A stretch of DNA of 35,373 bases from an uncultured Pelagibacteraceae bacterium (GTDB lineage Bacteria > Pseudomonadota > Alphaproteobacteria > Pelagibacterales > Pelagibacteraceae), in assembly GCA_902613065.1 (NCBI GenBank), contig CACMFU010000012.1:1-35373 (forward strand). Direction: 5' to 3'. A model generated the notes under the pieces. That model worked only from the letters and a program-made list of their open reading frames with translations. It was not told the DNA's origin and did not search any database. The position numbers and the translations under genes are program-made. Positions 1 through 9,697 of this stretch are shown one piece after another. Each line of letters starts with the position of its first letter. Positions within the stretch are counted from its first letter, which is position 1.

Positions 1-545
1 TCTTTTATCTTTGGATTTGCAACATCTCCTTTCCAAAGTGTATTATCAATTAAAATTATACCCTTTTTGCTTTTTAATTTAAGAGACTGATTAAAATAAT
101 TTATATAATTTTCTTTATCTGCATCAATTAATATCACATCATATTTTTCCTTTTTCTTAATTAGATTTTCAAGAGCAATTTTTCCATTTTCACAAAGAAG
201 ATTTATTTTTTTATCTTGCTTTGCTTCTTTAAAAAACTTAATTGCCTCATTGTTAGTTTTTAAATTTTTATCTATACCAATTAATTTGCAATTCTTAGGT
301 AAGGCAAGTGCAGCAGATAAAATGCTGTAACCTGTAAAAGTGCCAATTTCTAAATATGATTTATAGTTATTAATTTTTATGATAAATTGTATAAAGTTAG
401 CTTGTAGAATTGAAATTTGTAATTTTTTAATATGACCAAGTTTTTCGTTATATTTTAATAATTTTTTTTGTACTTTATGAAGATTATTTGTATGTGAAAA
501 AATATAATTGATCATATTTTGATCAATTATGAAATTTTTATCCAT
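1..545 (-). CDS. SAM-dependent O-methyltransferase, partial (C-terminal end beyond window)
   Basis: Translating the minus strand from the ATG at 545 gives an open frame that runs off the left edge (about 181 residues seen). It carries the signature of the caffeoyl-CoA/catechol-type O-methyltransferase family (Methyltransf_3): a SAM-binding motif [11 protein letters not shown], then [17 protein letters not shown], then [17 protein letters not shown]. The acidic residues of LIDADK and IDN are the ones that hold the divalent metal in this family. The start overlaps the gatB stop by 8 bases, so it is most likely the last gene of the gatC-gatA-gatB transcript. The methyl acceptor cannot be told from sequence; family members act on catechols, small phenolics or other small molecules. 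No signal peptide, so cytosolic. Confidence 0.85.
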   Translation of the reverse strand, partial: MDKNFIIDQNMINYIFSHTNNLHKVQKKLLKYNEKLGHIKKLQISILQANFIQFIIKINNYKSYLEIGTFTGYSILSAALALPKNCKLIGIDKNLKTNNEAIKFFKEAKQDKKINLLCENGKIALENLIKKKEKYDVILIDADKENYINYFNQSLKLKSKKGIILIDNTLWKGDVANPKIK

Positions 546-2004
546 TCAACTTTTCTTTTAATATTTTGTTTATTAATTGAGGATTACCTTTTCCTTTACT
601 TTCTTTCATGGCTTGACCAACAAAAAAACCAAATAATTTATCTTTACCAGATTTATATTCAGCAACCTTATCTGAATTATTTTCAATAACTTTATTTATC
701 AATTCCTCTATCGCTTTTGGATCGCTTTCTTGTTTTAAACCTTTTTCTTTTACTATTATTAATGGATCTTGATCTCCATCTATCATTTGTTCAAAAACCG
801 TTTTAGCTATTTTTCCTGATATGGTTCCATCTTTTATAAGGTTTATAAGTTTTGATAGATTTTTAGCGCTAATTGGGCTTTGAGATATTTCTAAATTTTT
901 TTCATTTAAAACTGCAAATAATTCACCTGTAATCCAGTTTGTTGCTAATTTAACATCAGAATTTTTTATAACTTCTTCAAAGAAATTTGATGTTTCAATA
1001 TCAGATACCAAAATTGTTGCTTCATATGGTGAAAGATTAAATTTATCTATAAATCTTTTTTTCTTTTCATCTGGTAATTCAGGTATATCTGATTTTATTT
1101 TTTCAATTAACTCTTGGCTTATTTCAAGCGGTAATAGATCAGGATCAGGAAAATATCTGTAATCATGCGCGTCTTCTTTTGATCTCATAGATCTTGTCTC
1201 ATTTCTTTTAGTGTCAAAAAGTCTTGTTTCTTGATCTATTTCTTTCCCCTCTTCTAATAAATCTATTTGTCTATTTGCTTCGGATATTATTGCCATTTGC
1301 ATAAATTTTATTGAATTAACATTTTTAATTTCACACCTAGTGCCGAATTCAGTCTCCCCTTTTAATCTTACTGATACATTAACATCTGCCCTCAAAGAAC
1401 CTTCTTGCATATTGCCATCACATGTTCCTAAATATCTCATTATCGATCTTAATTTTTTTATATAAACGTTGACTTCATCTGGAGATCTCAAATCAGGCTT
1501 ACTTACTATTTCCATTAAAGCCACTCCAGATCTATTTAAATCAACTAATGTATTATTTGGATCAATATCATGAATACTTTTACCTGCATCTTGCTCTAAG
1601 TGTAATCTTTCAATTCCAATTTCTTTTTGACCAGTCGGCATATCCAAAATTACTTTTCCTTCACCGACAATTGGATATTTGTATTGAGAGATTTGATATC
1701 CTTGGGGTAAATCTGCATAAAAATAATTTTTTCTATCAAAGACAGATTTTTTATTTATTTTGGCTTTAAGTCCTATTCCAGTTTTAATTGCTTGTTCAAT
1801 ACAAAATTCATTTATAACTGGTAACATTCCTGGAAATGCTGCATCTACGAGACTAACTTGTGTGTTTGGTTCTGCACCAAATTTTGTTGATGATTGAGAG
1901 AAAAGTTTTGACTCTGAAGTAACTTGAGCGTGCACTTCTAAACCAATTATTACTTCATATTGTTTATTTTCTCTTTCAATAAGATATTCACTATTTTTAC
2001 TCAC
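538..2004 (-). CDS. gatB: Asp-tRNA(Asn)/Glu-tRNA(Gln) amidotransferase subunit B
   Basis: 488 residues, normal family length. The N-terminal [13 protein letters not shown], the central [17 protein letters not shown] and the [11 protein letters not shown] segment are hallmarks of GatB; residues from about 340 on form the helical and YqeY-like tail that grips the tRNA. GatB activates the mischarged Glu-tRNA(Gln) or Asp-tRNA(Asn) by phosphorylation and passes it ammonia produced by GatA. It follows gatA with an 8-base overlap (stop of gatA at 1997) and itself overlaps the downstream methyltransferase by 8 bases. The clustered gatCAB implies that at least Gln-tRNA or Asn-tRNA is made by transamidation in this organism; which of the two depends on glnS/asnS, outside the window. 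Confidence 0.97.
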   Translation of the reverse strand: MSKNSEYLIERENKQYEVIIGLEVHAQVTSESKLFSQSSTKFGAEPNTQVSLVDAAFPGMLPVINEFCIEQAIKTGIGLKAKINKKSVFDRKNYFYADLPQGYQISQYKYPIVGEGKVILDMPTGQKEIGIERLHLEQDAGKSIHDIDPNNTLVDLNRSGVALMEIVSKPDLRSPDEVNVYIKKLRSIMRYLGTCDGNMQEGSLRADVNVSVRLKGETEFGTRCEIKNVNSIKFMQMAIISEANRQIDLLEEGKEIDQETRLFDTKRNETRSMRSKEDAHDYRYFPDPDLLPLEISQELIEKIKSDIPELPDEKKKRFIDKFNLSPYEATILVSDIETSNFFEEVIKNSDVKLATNWITGELFAVLNEKNLEISQSPISAKNLSKLINLIKDGTISGKIAKTVFEQMIDGDQDPLIIVKEKGLKQESDPKAIEELINKVIENNSDKVAEYKSGKDKLFGFFVGQAMKESKGKGNPQLINKILKEKLNG

Positions 2005-3457
2005 TTAACCACCAGTCTGAAATATCATTTTTAAAATTAATCTTATCTTCTAATGCATAAGAAATATTAAGTATATTTTGCTCATCAAAAGGTTTTCCAA
2101 TTACTTGAAGGCCTAAAGGATAATTATTTTTATCTTTACCAGCTGGTATAGAAATACCTGGTAAGCCTGCTAGATTTATTGGAACTGTAAATATATCATT
2201 TAAATACATTGATACTGGATCATTTGTTTTTTCACCAATTTTAAATGCTGAGCTTGGAGTAGATGGAGTTAAAATTGCATCAACTTTAGAAAAGGCATCA
2301 TCAAAATCTTTTTTTATTAATTGTCTTACTTTCTGCGCTTTTAGATAATAAGCATCATAGTAACCAGAAGATAAAACATAAGTTCCAATCATAATTCTTC
2401 TTTTAACTTCATCACCAAAACCTTCAGATCTAGTTTTTTCGTACATTTCTATTAAATTTTGACCAGGAGATCTAAATCCATATTTAACACCATCATATCT
2501 TGCTAGATTTGAAGATGCTTCAGCTGGTGCAACAATATAATAGGTTGGTAATGCGTAATTAGTATGCGGAAGCGAAATATCGATAATTTCTGCTCCGCAA
2601 TCTTTTGCATATGAGATACCATTTTTCCATAGCTGTTCAATTTCGTCAGGCATATTGTCAACTCTATATTCTTTAGGAATACCAATTTTCTTTCCTTTAA
2701 TATCTTTTGATAATTCTTTTGAATAACAATTTCTTTTGTAATCAATTGAAGTTGAATCTTTTTGATCAAATGAAGAAATCACCTCTAAAAGCATAGAACA
2801 ATCTCTTACATTTTTCGTCATAGGTCCTGCTTGGTCTAAAGATGAAGCAAATGCTACAATTCCATAACGAGAACAACTTCCATATGTAGGTTTAAGTCCA
2901 ACAGTTCCTGTAAATGATGCTGGTTGACGAATAGATCCACCTGTATCTGTTCCAATGGTAACTGGAGTTAAATTTGCAGCGACAGCTGCAGAAGAACCTC
3001 CTGAAGATCCACCAGGGACTAAATTTTCTCCTACCGGATTTTGAACATTTCCAAAAAAACTAGTTTCATTTGAAGAGCCCATAGCAAATTCATCACAATT
3101 AAGTTTACCAAGAAGTATTGCTCCTTGACTCCACAAATTTTGAGTTACTGTAGACTCATATGTGGGAACGAAGTTATTTAATATTTTGCTACCCGCTGTT
3201 GTTCTAACTCCATTTGTACAAAATAAATCTTTAACAGCAATGGGAATACCTGGTAGTTTTAAATCAAAGTTGGGATTAGAATCAAATTTCTTTGATTGAT
3301 CTATTGCTTTTTCAAAATTATCCGTAACATAAACATTTAATTTTTTTGATTTTACAGCACGGTCTATAAATACTTTTGTAATTTCCTCTGAAGATAGTTT
3401 TTTTTCTTTTATATTCGATGTTAATTCGAATAAACTTTGACTTGTTATATCTGACAT
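1997..3457 (-). CDS. gatA: Asp-tRNA(Asn)/Glu-tRNA(Gln) amidotransferase subunit A (glutaminase)
   Basis: 486 residues with the amidase-signature fold. The Ser-cisSer-Lys catalytic set is readable: Lys76 in [10 protein letters not shown], cis-Ser151 in [10 protein letters not shown] and nucleophile Ser175 in [12 protein letters not shown]. The enzyme hydrolyses glutamine and channels ammonia to GatB. The start ATG at 3457 shares one base with the gatC stop, and the end overlaps gatB by 8 bases, so the three subunits are almost certainly translated in coupled fashion. Length and motifs are normal; nothing odd seen. Confidence 0.97.
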   Translation of the reverse strand: MSDITSQSLFELTSNIKEKKLSSEEITKVFIDRAVKSKKLNVYVTDNFEKAIDQSKKFDSNPNFDLKLPGIPIAVKDLFCTNGVRTTAGSKILNNFVPTYESTVTQNLWSQGAILLGKLNCDEFAMGSSNETSFFGNVQNPVGENLVPGGSSGGSSAAVAANLTPVTIGTDTGGSIRQPASFTGTVGLKPTYGSCSRYGIVAFASSLDQAGPMTKNVRDCSMLLEVISSFDQKDSTSIDYKRNCYSKELSKDIKGKKIGIPKEYRVDNMPDEIEQLWKNGISYAKDCGAEIIDISLPHTNYALPTYYIVAPAEASSNLARYDGVKYGFRSPGQNLIEMYEKTRSEGFGDEVKRRIMIGTYVLSSGYYDAYYLKAQKVRQLIKKDFDDAFSKVDAILTPSTPSSAFKIGEKTNDPVSMYLNDIFTVPINLAGLPGISIPAGKDKNNYPLGLQVIGKPFDEQNILNISYALEDKINFKNDISDWWLSE

Positions 3458-3744
3458 TATTCAACAACCTTTGGTACAACAAAAAAATCTTTATTTTCTT
3501 CAGGAGAGTTTTTTAAAATTTTTTCTCTAATATTTTCTGATTTAATTTCATCTTTTCTAAATCTTAGGGTGGTTTCAGCAATTGATGTTAGGGCTTGAAC
3601 ATTATCAGTATTTAATTCATTTAATTTTTCTATAAATTCAAATATATTATTTAAGTCGCCCTTTAATTTATTAGCTTTTTCATCATCAATAGAAATTCTT
3701 GCTAATTTCGAAATGTGCTTTACTGTTTTAAGATCTATACTCAT
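3457..3744 (-). CDS. gatC: Asp-tRNA(Asn)/Glu-tRNA(Gln) amidotransferase subunit C
   Basis: 95 residues starting [17 protein letters not shown], which is the standard GatC N-terminus. The open frame extends 19 codons further upstream (to 3801) but that part has no family similarity and would overlap the start of the divergent ruvX gene, so I chose the ATG at 3742-3744. GatC is the belt-like linker that stabilises the GatA-GatB complex. First gene of the gatCAB-methyltransferase unit; its promoter should lie in the 49-base divergent gap 3745-3793, where I see only weak AT-rich -10-like boxes. Confidence 0.93.
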   Translation of the reverse strand: MSIDLKTVKHISKLARISIDDEKANKLKGDLNNIFEFIEKLNELNTDNVQALTSIAETTLRFRKDEIKSENIREKILKNSPEENKDFFVVPKVVE

Positions 3745-3793
3745 ATGGTAAAAATATTGCCGCAAACTATCACTTAAGTAAATAATATACAAT

Positions 3794-4249
3794 ATGATCA
3801 CAATTGAGGAATTTAAAAAGAAACAGCTAAATACATCTAGATTAATTGGTCTTGATTTGGGTTCAAAGAGAATTGGTGTAGCTATATGTGATGAAAATCA
3901 AAAAATTGCCACACCGCTTAAAACAATAAGCAAATCCAAATTTGAAGATCTTATCAATGAATTAGAGGATATTATTAAAGAAAATAATATTAAAGGAATA
4001 ATTATTGGCAATCCAATTAATATGGATGGTAGCTTAGGTAAATCCTCTCAATCAGTAAATGATGTGTCAAAAGCAATATCAAAAGAAATTGATCTTCCAA
4101 TAAGTCTTTGGGATGAAAGATTATCAACAGTTGGAGCGTTTAAATTAACCGAAAATTTAGGTATTAACGTAACTAAAAGAGAAAAAAATATAGATAAAAA
4201 TGCTGCTGCATTTATCTTACAGGGTGCCATAGATTTTATTAATAATTAA
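3794..4249 (+). CDS. ruvX: YqgF/RuvX family putative Holliday junction resolvase / pre-16S rRNA nuclease
   Basis: 151 residues of the RNase H-like YqgF family. Seen: LIGLDLGSKRIGVAICDE near residue 18 (first catalytic Asp), IIIGNPINMDGSLGKSSQSV in the middle, and LWDERLSTVGA with the DER acidic/Arg pair, all family signatures. Known roles are trimming of the 16S rRNA 5' end and a proposed resolvase activity; which one operates here is not decidable. Transcribed divergently from gatC and lying 42 bases ahead of pyrB, which has its own candidate promoter. Confidence 0.92.
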   Translation: MITIEEFKKKQLNTSRLIGLDLGSKRIGVAICDENQKIATPLKTISKSKFEDLINELEDIIKENNIKGIIIGNPINMDGSLGKSSQSVNDVSKAISKEIDLPISLWDERLSTVGAFKLTENLGINVTKREKNIDKNAAAFILQGAIDFINN

Positions 4250-4252
4250 TAC

Positions 4253-4281
4253 TTGCATTAATCAACCTTTGTGGCTATAGA
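4253..4281 (+). promoter_or_regulatory. Candidate sigma70 promoter of pyrB
   Basis: TTGCAT at 4253-4258 (4 of 6 consensus), a 17-base spacer and TATAGA at 4276-4281 (4 of 6). Initiation would fall near 4288, downstream of the GTG at 4271 and only a few bases ahead of the ATG at 4292, which supports the ATG as the pyrB start. Confidence 0.42.
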
Positions 4282-4291
4282 GTTGGTTTTA

Positions 4292-5230
4292 ATGGCAACT
4301 AAAACCAAAGCTATTAAAATTTCTCAAAAACATCTCCTAGGTATTCAAGATTTATCAATAAATGATGTTAATTTAATCTTAAAAGAAGCTGAAAAATTTA
4401 TTGAATTAAACAAAAGCAAAAATAAAAAATTAGATTTACTTAAGGGGAAAACTCAAATTAACCTCTTTTTTGAACCATCAACAAGAACACAAAGCTCATT
4501 TGAACTAGCAGGAAAAAGATTAGGTGCAGATGTTATGTCAATGAATATAACAAACTCAGCAATCAAAAAAGGTGAAACGCTAATAGACACTGCAATGACA
4601 TTAAACGCAATGCATCCTGATATAATAGTTATTAGACATCAAGATTCAGGAGCTTGTAATCTTTTATCTCAAAAAGTTAATTGTTCTGTTTTAAATGCTG
4701 GTGATGGAAGGAGAGAGCACCCCACCCAAGCATTACTTGATGCATTAACTATATTGAATAGAAAAAAAAAAATTCAAGGATTAAAGGTTGCAATTTGTGG
4801 AGATATTCTACATTCAAGAGTAGCAAGATCTAATATTTACTTGCTAAACATGTTGGGTGCCGAAGTTAATATTGTAGCTCCTTCAAACCTTTTACCAAAA
4901 GATATAGAAAAATTTGGGGTTAATATTTTTTCAAATATGAAGAAAGGTGTAAAAGATTGCGACATAGTAATGATGCTTAGACTTCAAAATGAAAGAATGA
5001 GTAGTTCATTCCTGTCATCTAATAGAGAGTATTATGAATACTATGGACTAACACAGGATAAATTAGAATATGCAAAATCAGATTCAATTATTATGCATCC
5101 TGGTCCAATGAACCGCGGTATTGAAATTGATACAAAACTAGCTGATGACACAAATATGAGTGTTGTAAAAGAACAAGTTGAATTAGGTGTTGCGATAAGA
5201 ATGGCATGTTTAAAAATTTTTTGTGAATGA
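4292..5230 (+). CDS. pyrB: Aspartate carbamoyltransferase catalytic chain
   Basis: 312 residues from the ATG at 4292; a GTG at 4271 in the same frame adds only seven unconserved residues and would precede the likely transcription start. Carbamoyl-phosphate site [12 protein letters not shown], the [16 protein letters not shown] segment and [12 protein letters not shown] near the C-terminus are diagnostic. It makes carbamoyl-aspartate, the committed step of pyrimidine synthesis. The stop overlaps the pyrC start as ATGA. No regulatory pyrI follows; instead the neighbour is a DHOase-like protein lacking its metal motif, an arrangement known to form ATCase-DHOase-like complexes in other bacteria. 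Confidence 0.96.
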   Translation: MATKTKAIKISQKHLLGIQDLSINDVNLILKEAEKFIELNKSKNKKLDLLKGKTQINLFFEPSTRTQSSFELAGKRLGADVMSMNITNSAIKKGETLIDTAMTLNAMHPDIIVIRHQDSGACNLLSQKVNCSVLNAGDGRREHPTQALLDALTILNRKKKIQGLKVAICGDILHSRVARSNIYLLNMLGAEVNIVAPSNLLPKDIEKFGVNIFSNMKKGVKDCDIVMMLRLQNERMSSSFLSSNREYYEYYGLTQDKLEYAKSDSIIMHPGPMNRGIEIDTKLADDTNMSVVKEQVELGVAIRMACLKIFCE

Positions 5231-6516
5231 TGAAAAAGAAATACTTTATTAACGCAAATATAATTGATCCTTATAACAACATAAGTGAGATAGGAGGATT
5301 AATAATAGGTGAAGATGGAAAAATTGAAGGTGTTGGAAAAAAGGTGAATAAAAACAACATTCCTAGTAGAGAAAAAGTTATTGATTTAAAAGAGAATTAT
5401 ATTTTCCCAGGTATAGTTGATATGAGAGTATTTGTGGGTGAACCAGGTTATGAATATAAAGAAAATTTTAGAACTTTGAGCAATGCTGCATTGTCCGGGG
5501 GAGTAACTTCAGTTGTAACAATGCCTAATACTGATCCAATAATCGACAACGTTTCAATAGTAGATTTTTTGAAAAGACGAGGCAGAGATAAATCAAAAAT
5601 AAATATATTTCCCACAGCATCTCTAACAAAGGGTACTGAGGGTACAAATATGACAGAGTTTGGTCTTCTGCAAAGCAAAGGGATAATAGCATTTACAGAT
5701 GGAATTAGAACAATTCAAAATACAAGAGTTATGTCCAGAATAATGAATTCAGCAAAAGATTTGGGATCTTTAATAATGCAACATGCAGAAGATCAAGAAT
5801 TAGCTGAGAATGGCATGATCAACGATGGAATAATTTCGACAAAACTTGGATTGCAAGGTATCCCTGAAATAGCAGAATTAATAATTATAGAAAGAGATTT
5901 AACATTATTAGAAGAATATAATTGTCGTTATCACATTTCTCAAATTTCATCAGGAAAAGCAGTTGAAATTATTAAAGATAGAAAAGAAAAAGTAAGATTT
6001 TCCTGTGGGGTATCAATAAATAATTTATCTTTAAATGAAAATGATATTGGTGACTTTAGAACTTTTTTAAAATTATCACCTCCACTCAGAACTGAAGATG
6101 ATAGATTAAGTTTAGTGCAAGGATTAAATGATGGCACAATCGATGTTATAGTTTCAGATCACAAGCCTGAAGATGAAGAGCAAAAAAGATTAACATTTGC
6201 TCAAGCAGCAACAGGAGCAACTGGTATTGAAACGTTATTATCTTTGTCATTAGAATTATATCACAATGGATCTGTAAAACTTGAAAAAATTATTGCTGCA
6301 TTAACCTCAAATCCAGCAAAAATTTTGAAAATTAATAAAGGCAATTTATCCGTAGGTAATGATGCAGATTTCTGTATTGTGGATATAAATAAACCTTGGA
6401 TAGTAAAGCAAGAAAATTTGGTTTCTAAATCAAAAAATACGTCAATTGAAAATAAAAGATTACAAGGAAAAGTAACCAATACATACGTAAAAGGACAAGA
6501 GCTTTACAATAATTAA
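5227..6516 (+). CDS. pyrC: Dihydroorotase-like protein (PyrC/PyrX type), HxH metal motif missing
   Basis: 429 residues of the class I dihydroorotase family: [62 protein letters not shown] and [11 protein letters not shown] occur in family order. The expected D-x-H-x-H-x-R-E-P-G at residues 65-74 reads [10 protein letters not shown], so both zinc-binding His and the substrate-binding Arg are replaced (by Arg67, Phe69 and Gly71), while the later His (QHAED, YHIS) and Asp (SDH) positions remain. Such proteins are known as catalytically dead partners of PyrB, with an active dihydroorotase encoded elsewhere. Start ATG 5227 overlaps the pyrB stop; an ATG at 5230 is an equally possible start. The pyrC label marks family, not proven activity. 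Confidence 0.88.
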   Translation: MMKKKYFINANIIDPYNNISEIGGLIIGEDGKIEGVGKKVNKNNIPSREKVIDLKENYIFPGIVDMRVFVGEPGYEYKENFRTLSNAALSGGVTSVVTMPNTDPIIDNVSIVDFLKRRGRDKSKINIFPTASLTKGTEGTNMTEFGLLQSKGIIAFTDGIRTIQNTRVMSRIMNSAKDLGSLIMQHAEDQELAENGMINDGIISTKLGLQGIPEIAELIIIERDLTLLEEYNCRYHISQISSGKAVEIIKDRKEKVRFSCGVSINNLSLNENDIGDFRTFLKLSPPLRTEDDRLSLVQGLNDGTIDVIVSDHKPEDEEQKRLTFAQAATGATGIETLLSLSLELYHNGSVKLEKIIAALTSNPAKILKINKGNLSVGNDADFCIVDINKPWIVKQENLVSKSKNTSIENKRLQGKVTNTYVKGQELYNN

Positions 6517-7089
6517 ATGGAAATTTTTATTTTATCACTTTTATCATATTTATTAGGTTCTATTCCTTTTGGTTTTTTATTAACAAAAATTTTTTTAAAA
6601 AAAGACATAAGAGATACAGGATCGGGTAATATAGGCGCCACCAATGTTTTAAGAACTGGTAATAAATTTTTAGGTTACTCAACTTTATTACTAGACATTT
6701 TAAAAGCAGTTTTGCCAATAATTTATGTAAAATTAAATTATCCAGAATTTATTTATATTTGTTCATTATCTGTTTTTTTGGGACATGTTTTTCCAATATG
6801 GTTAAAATTTAAAGGTGGTAAAGGTGTTGCAACATATGTTGGAATGTTGATTATTTTAAATTATTTTTTGGGTATTGTTTTTGGTATTGTTTGGGTAATT
6901 ACATATTTAATTTCTAAATATTCATCATTAGGATCAATTCTTGGATCATTAAGTGTTCCTATTTTTATATTTTTTTATAGCAATGATAACATTATGTTTT
7001 ACTTCATAATGTTTATTTTAATTTTTTACACCCATAGAGAAAACGTTAAACGCTTGATAAATAAAGAAGAAACTAAGACAAAAATTTAA
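6517..7089 (+). CDS. plsY: Acyl-phosphate:glycerol-3-phosphate acyltransferase
   Basis: 190 residues, hydrophobic throughout with about five predicted membrane segments. The three PlsY motifs are present: GSGNIGATNVLRTG on the first cytoplasmic loop, GHVFPIWLKFKGGKGVAT in the middle and HRENVKRLINKEE at the C-terminus. It transfers the acyl group from acyl-phosphate to glycerol-3-phosphate in the inner membrane, the first step of phospholipid synthesis. The ATG follows the pyrC stop with zero gap, so it is probably co-transcribed with pyrB-pyrC. The 40 bases after it hold a palindrome ahead of topA. Confidence 0.95.
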   Translation: MEIFILSLLSYLLGSIPFGFLLTKIFLKKDIRDTGSGNIGATNVLRTGNKFLGYSTLLLDILKAVLPIIYVKLNYPEFIYICSLSVFLGHVFPIWLKFKGGKGVATYVGMLIILNYFLGIVFGIVWVITYLISKYSSLGSILGSLSVPIFIFFYSNDNIMFYFIMFILIFYTHRENVKRLINKEETKTKI

Positions 7090-7093
7090 TAAT

Positions 7094-7109
7094 TTGACAG
7101 TTTAACTGT
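7094..7109. promoter_or_regulatory. Odd palindrome with overlapping TTGACA upstream of topA
   Basis: ACAGTT-T-AACTGT (7097-7109) is a perfect inverted repeat of 6 bases around a central T. It is preceded and overlapped by a consensus -35 box TTGACA (7094-7099), but no good -10 lies 16-18 bases downstream. It could be an operator, half of a promoter, or a weak plsY terminator (a short hairpin followed by TTTT). Function inferred only from position and symmetry. Confidence 0.3.
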
Positions 7110-7129
7110 TTTAAGTACGTTCTCTAAAT

Positions 7130-9697
7130 ATGAATCTAGTAATTGTTGAAAGTCCGGCAAAAGCAAAAACAATTAATAAATATTTAGGATCAGATTATAC
7201 AGTTCTTGCAAGCTATGGACATATAAGAGATCTGCCTTCGAAAAATGGTTCTGTTGATCCTGAAAATGATTTTAAAATGATTTGGGAAGTAGATAGTTTT
7301 TCAAAAAAATATTTAAAAGAAATTACAGATAGTGCTAAAGATTCAAAAAAAATTATTCTAGCAACTGATCCTGACAGAGAAGGTGAAGCAATAGCTTGGC
7401 ATGTAAAAGAGTTTCTTGAAGAAAAAAAATTATTAAAAGATAAAGAAGTTGAAAGAGTTGTTTTCAACGAAATAACAAAAAAAGCAGTTACAAATGGAAT
7501 AGATAATCCTAGAAAAATAGAGCCACATTTAGTTGATGCTTATATGGCAAGAAGAGCTCTAGATTATCTAGTAGGTTTTAATATCTCCCCCATTCTATGG
7601 ACAAAATTACCAGGTTCTAAATCTGCTGGTCGAGTTCAGTCTGTAGCTCTAAGACTTTTAACCGAAAGAGAACAGGAAATAGAGGTTTTTCAACCTAAAG
7701 AATTTTGGACTTTAAATATAATTTTTAAAAATAATAAAAATGAAAAAATAAATACAACTATTTCACAATTAGATGGAAATAAGGTTGAAAAATTTTCATT
7801 TAAAAACAAACAAGATATTAATGACGCTTTATCTAAAATAAAAAATAAAAAATATAAAATAACAGATATAAGTTCAAAAACTTATAACAGAAATCCATCA
7901 GGACCTTTTACTACGTCAACATTACAACAAACAGCATCGAGTAAACTTGGTTTTGGAGCCTCAAGGACAATGCAAATTGCTCAAAGATTATATCAAGGAA
8001 TTGATATTGAAGGTGAAACTGTAGGATTAATTACTTATATGAGAACAGATGGAACTAATATTTCAAAAGATGCGGTAACATCTTTTAGAGATTTTATAAT
8101 GCAGAATTATGGTGATAAATATTTACCAGAACAACCTCTAAATTATAGTGGTAAAAAAGCAAAGAATGCTCAAGAAGCTCACGAAGCTATACGTCCAACA
8201 GAAATAATCCGAAAACCAGAAGATATGAAAAAATACTTAAGTACTGATCAATATAAACTTTATAATTTAATATGGTCTAGATCTTTATCATCACAAATGC
8301 AGTCAGCAAAATTTGATAGAAAAACTATTACCATTAACTCAGATGATGATAAAAATATATTTAAAGCTAGTGGTTCAACATTAAAATTTGATGGTTTCCT
8401 AAAACTTTATAAGATCGATGAAAATGATGATGACAATGAAAATACTTTACCTGATATAGAAAAAGGTGAAGTAATGTTTGAAGATCTTATTGATGAACAG
8501 CACTATACGCAACCACCACCTAGATATTCAGAGGCAAGTCTAGTTAAAAAATTAGAGGAGCTAGGAATTGGAAGACCATCTACTTATGCAAGTATAATTT
8601 CAGTAATAGCTAATAGAGGTTATGCTGATATAAATAATAAAAGATTTTTCCCAACCGATAGAGGAAAATTACTTTCTGCTTTTTTAGAAAAATTATTTAC
8701 CAAATATGTTGATTATGATTTTACTGCAAAATTAGAAGATCAATTGGATGATATAACATCTGGTAAAGAAAATTGGATAAAAGTTTTAGAGAACTTTTGG
8801 AAAGACTTTAATTCTAATGTATCAGGTGTAAAAGAAAAAAGAACCAGAGAAGTATTAGACCTATTAAATGAAAGTCTTGGATCACTAATATTTGAAGTAG
8901 ATAAGGATGGAAATATTGATAGAAAATGCAAACTTTGTGAATCTGGGCAATTAAGTTTAAAAAATAGTTTTAGAGGTGGTGCTTTTATTGGATGTTCAAA
9001 TTATCCAGAATGTAAATTTACAAGACCACTATCAAAATCCAAAGCAGCGCAACAATTGACACTAGCAGAACCTAAATTCATTGGAAAAAATGATAAAGGT
9101 AAAGATATTTTTCTTAAAAATGGAAGATTTGGCCCATATTTGCAATTTGAGAAAGAAATCATAGAGCAAGATGAAAAAACTAAAAAGAAAAAAAGAAAAT
9201 TAAAAAAAGAAGAAAATAATTTAAAAAATGTTTCTATCCCTAAAGGAATTGAGATTGAAAATATTGATTTAGAAAAGGCAAAATACTTATGCTCGTTACC
9301 ATTAAGTTTAGGTAAAAACCCTGAAAATGATAAAGATATTACTGTGAATGTTGGAAGATTTGGTCCTTACCTTAAATGTGAAAATAAATCTGCTAGGCTA
9401 GAAAATGTGGACGAATTATTCACAATTGGATTAAATAGAGCTGTTACATTAATTGCTGAAGCTAAACCAGGAAGAATTTCATCATCTATGATAAAAGATT
9501 TAGGAGAACATCCTGAAGATAAAAAGCCAGTTAGAATCATGAAAGGTCAATATGGTCCATACATTAAATACAAATCATTAAATGCGACTATACCAGAAGA
9601 GAAAGATCCTGTTGAATTAACTATGGAAGAAGCATTAATTTTAATTGAGAAAAGAAAAGAATACGATAGAAATAAAAAGAAAAAGAAAAGCAAATAA
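7130..9697 (+). CDS. topA: DNA topoisomerase I (type IA)
   Basis: 855 residues. Toprim domain opens with MNLVIVESPAKAKTI and holds DPDREGE at residues 80-86 (Mg binding); the catalytic tyrosine is Tyr303 in LITYMRTDGTNIS. The C-terminal part has one four-cysteine zinc finger (Cys600, Cys603, Cys622, Cys628) and three repeated basic modules marked by GRFGPYLQ, GRFGPYLK and GQYGPYIKY, the toprim C-terminal repeat type common in alphaproteobacteria. It relaxes negative supercoils. The stop TAA shares its last base with the RidA-family ATG at 9697. Many alphaproteobacteria carry dprA between plsY and topA; here the gap is 40 bases and holds no gene. Confidence 0.97.
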   Translation: MNLVIVESPAKAKTINKYLGSDYTVLASYGHIRDLPSKNGSVDPENDFKMIWEVDSFSKKYLKEITDSAKDSKKIILATDPDREGEAIAWHVKEFLEEKKLLKDKEVERVVFNEITKKAVTNGIDNPRKIEPHLVDAYMARRALDYLVGFNISPILWTKLPGSKSAGRVQSVALRLLTEREQEIEVFQPKEFWTLNIIFKNNKNEKINTTISQLDGNKVEKFSFKNKQDINDALSKIKNKKYKITDISSKTYNRNPSGPFTTSTLQQTASSKLGFGASRTMQIAQRLYQGIDIEGETVGLITYMRTDGTNISKDAVTSFRDFIMQNYGDKYLPEQPLNYSGKKAKNAQEAHEAIRPTEIIRKPEDMKKYLSTDQYKLYNLIWSRSLSSQMQSAKFDRKTITINSDDDKNIFKASGSTLKFDGFLKLYKIDENDDDNENTLPDIEKGEVMFEDLIDEQHYTQPPPRYSEASLVKKLEELGIGRPSTYASIISVIANRGYADINNKRFFPTDRGKLLSAFLEKLFTKYVDYDFTAKLEDQLDDITSGKENWIKVLENFWKDFNSNVSGVKEKRTREVLDLLNESLGSLIFEVDKDGNIDRKCKLCESGQLSLKNSFRGGAFIGCSNYPECKFTRPLSKSKAAQQLTLAEPKFIGKNDKGKDIFLKNGRFGPYLQFEKEIIEQDEKTKKKKRKLKKEENNLKNVSIPKGIEIENIDLEKAKYLCSLPLSLGKNPENDKDITVNVGRFGPYLKCENKSARLENVDELFTIGLNRAVTLIAEAKPGRISSSMIKDLGEHPEDKKPVRIMKGQYGPYIKYKSLNATIPEEKDPVELTMEEALILIEKRKEYDRNKKKKKSK

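Noticed and set aside
3745..3801. Longer gatC start (ATG at 3801)
   Set aside because: The extra 19 residues are unlike any GatC N-terminus and would run into the divergent ruvX start; [10 protein letters not shown] is canonical.
4271..4291. GTG start of pyrB
   Set aside because: It would lie upstream of the likely transcription start and adds unconserved residues; ATG at 4292 preferred.
5418..5450. Frameshift or sequencing error as the cause of the missing HxH in pyrC
   Set aside because: The frame is continuous with conserved family residues on both sides (FPGIVD and GEPG), and substituted DHOase-like partners are a known class.
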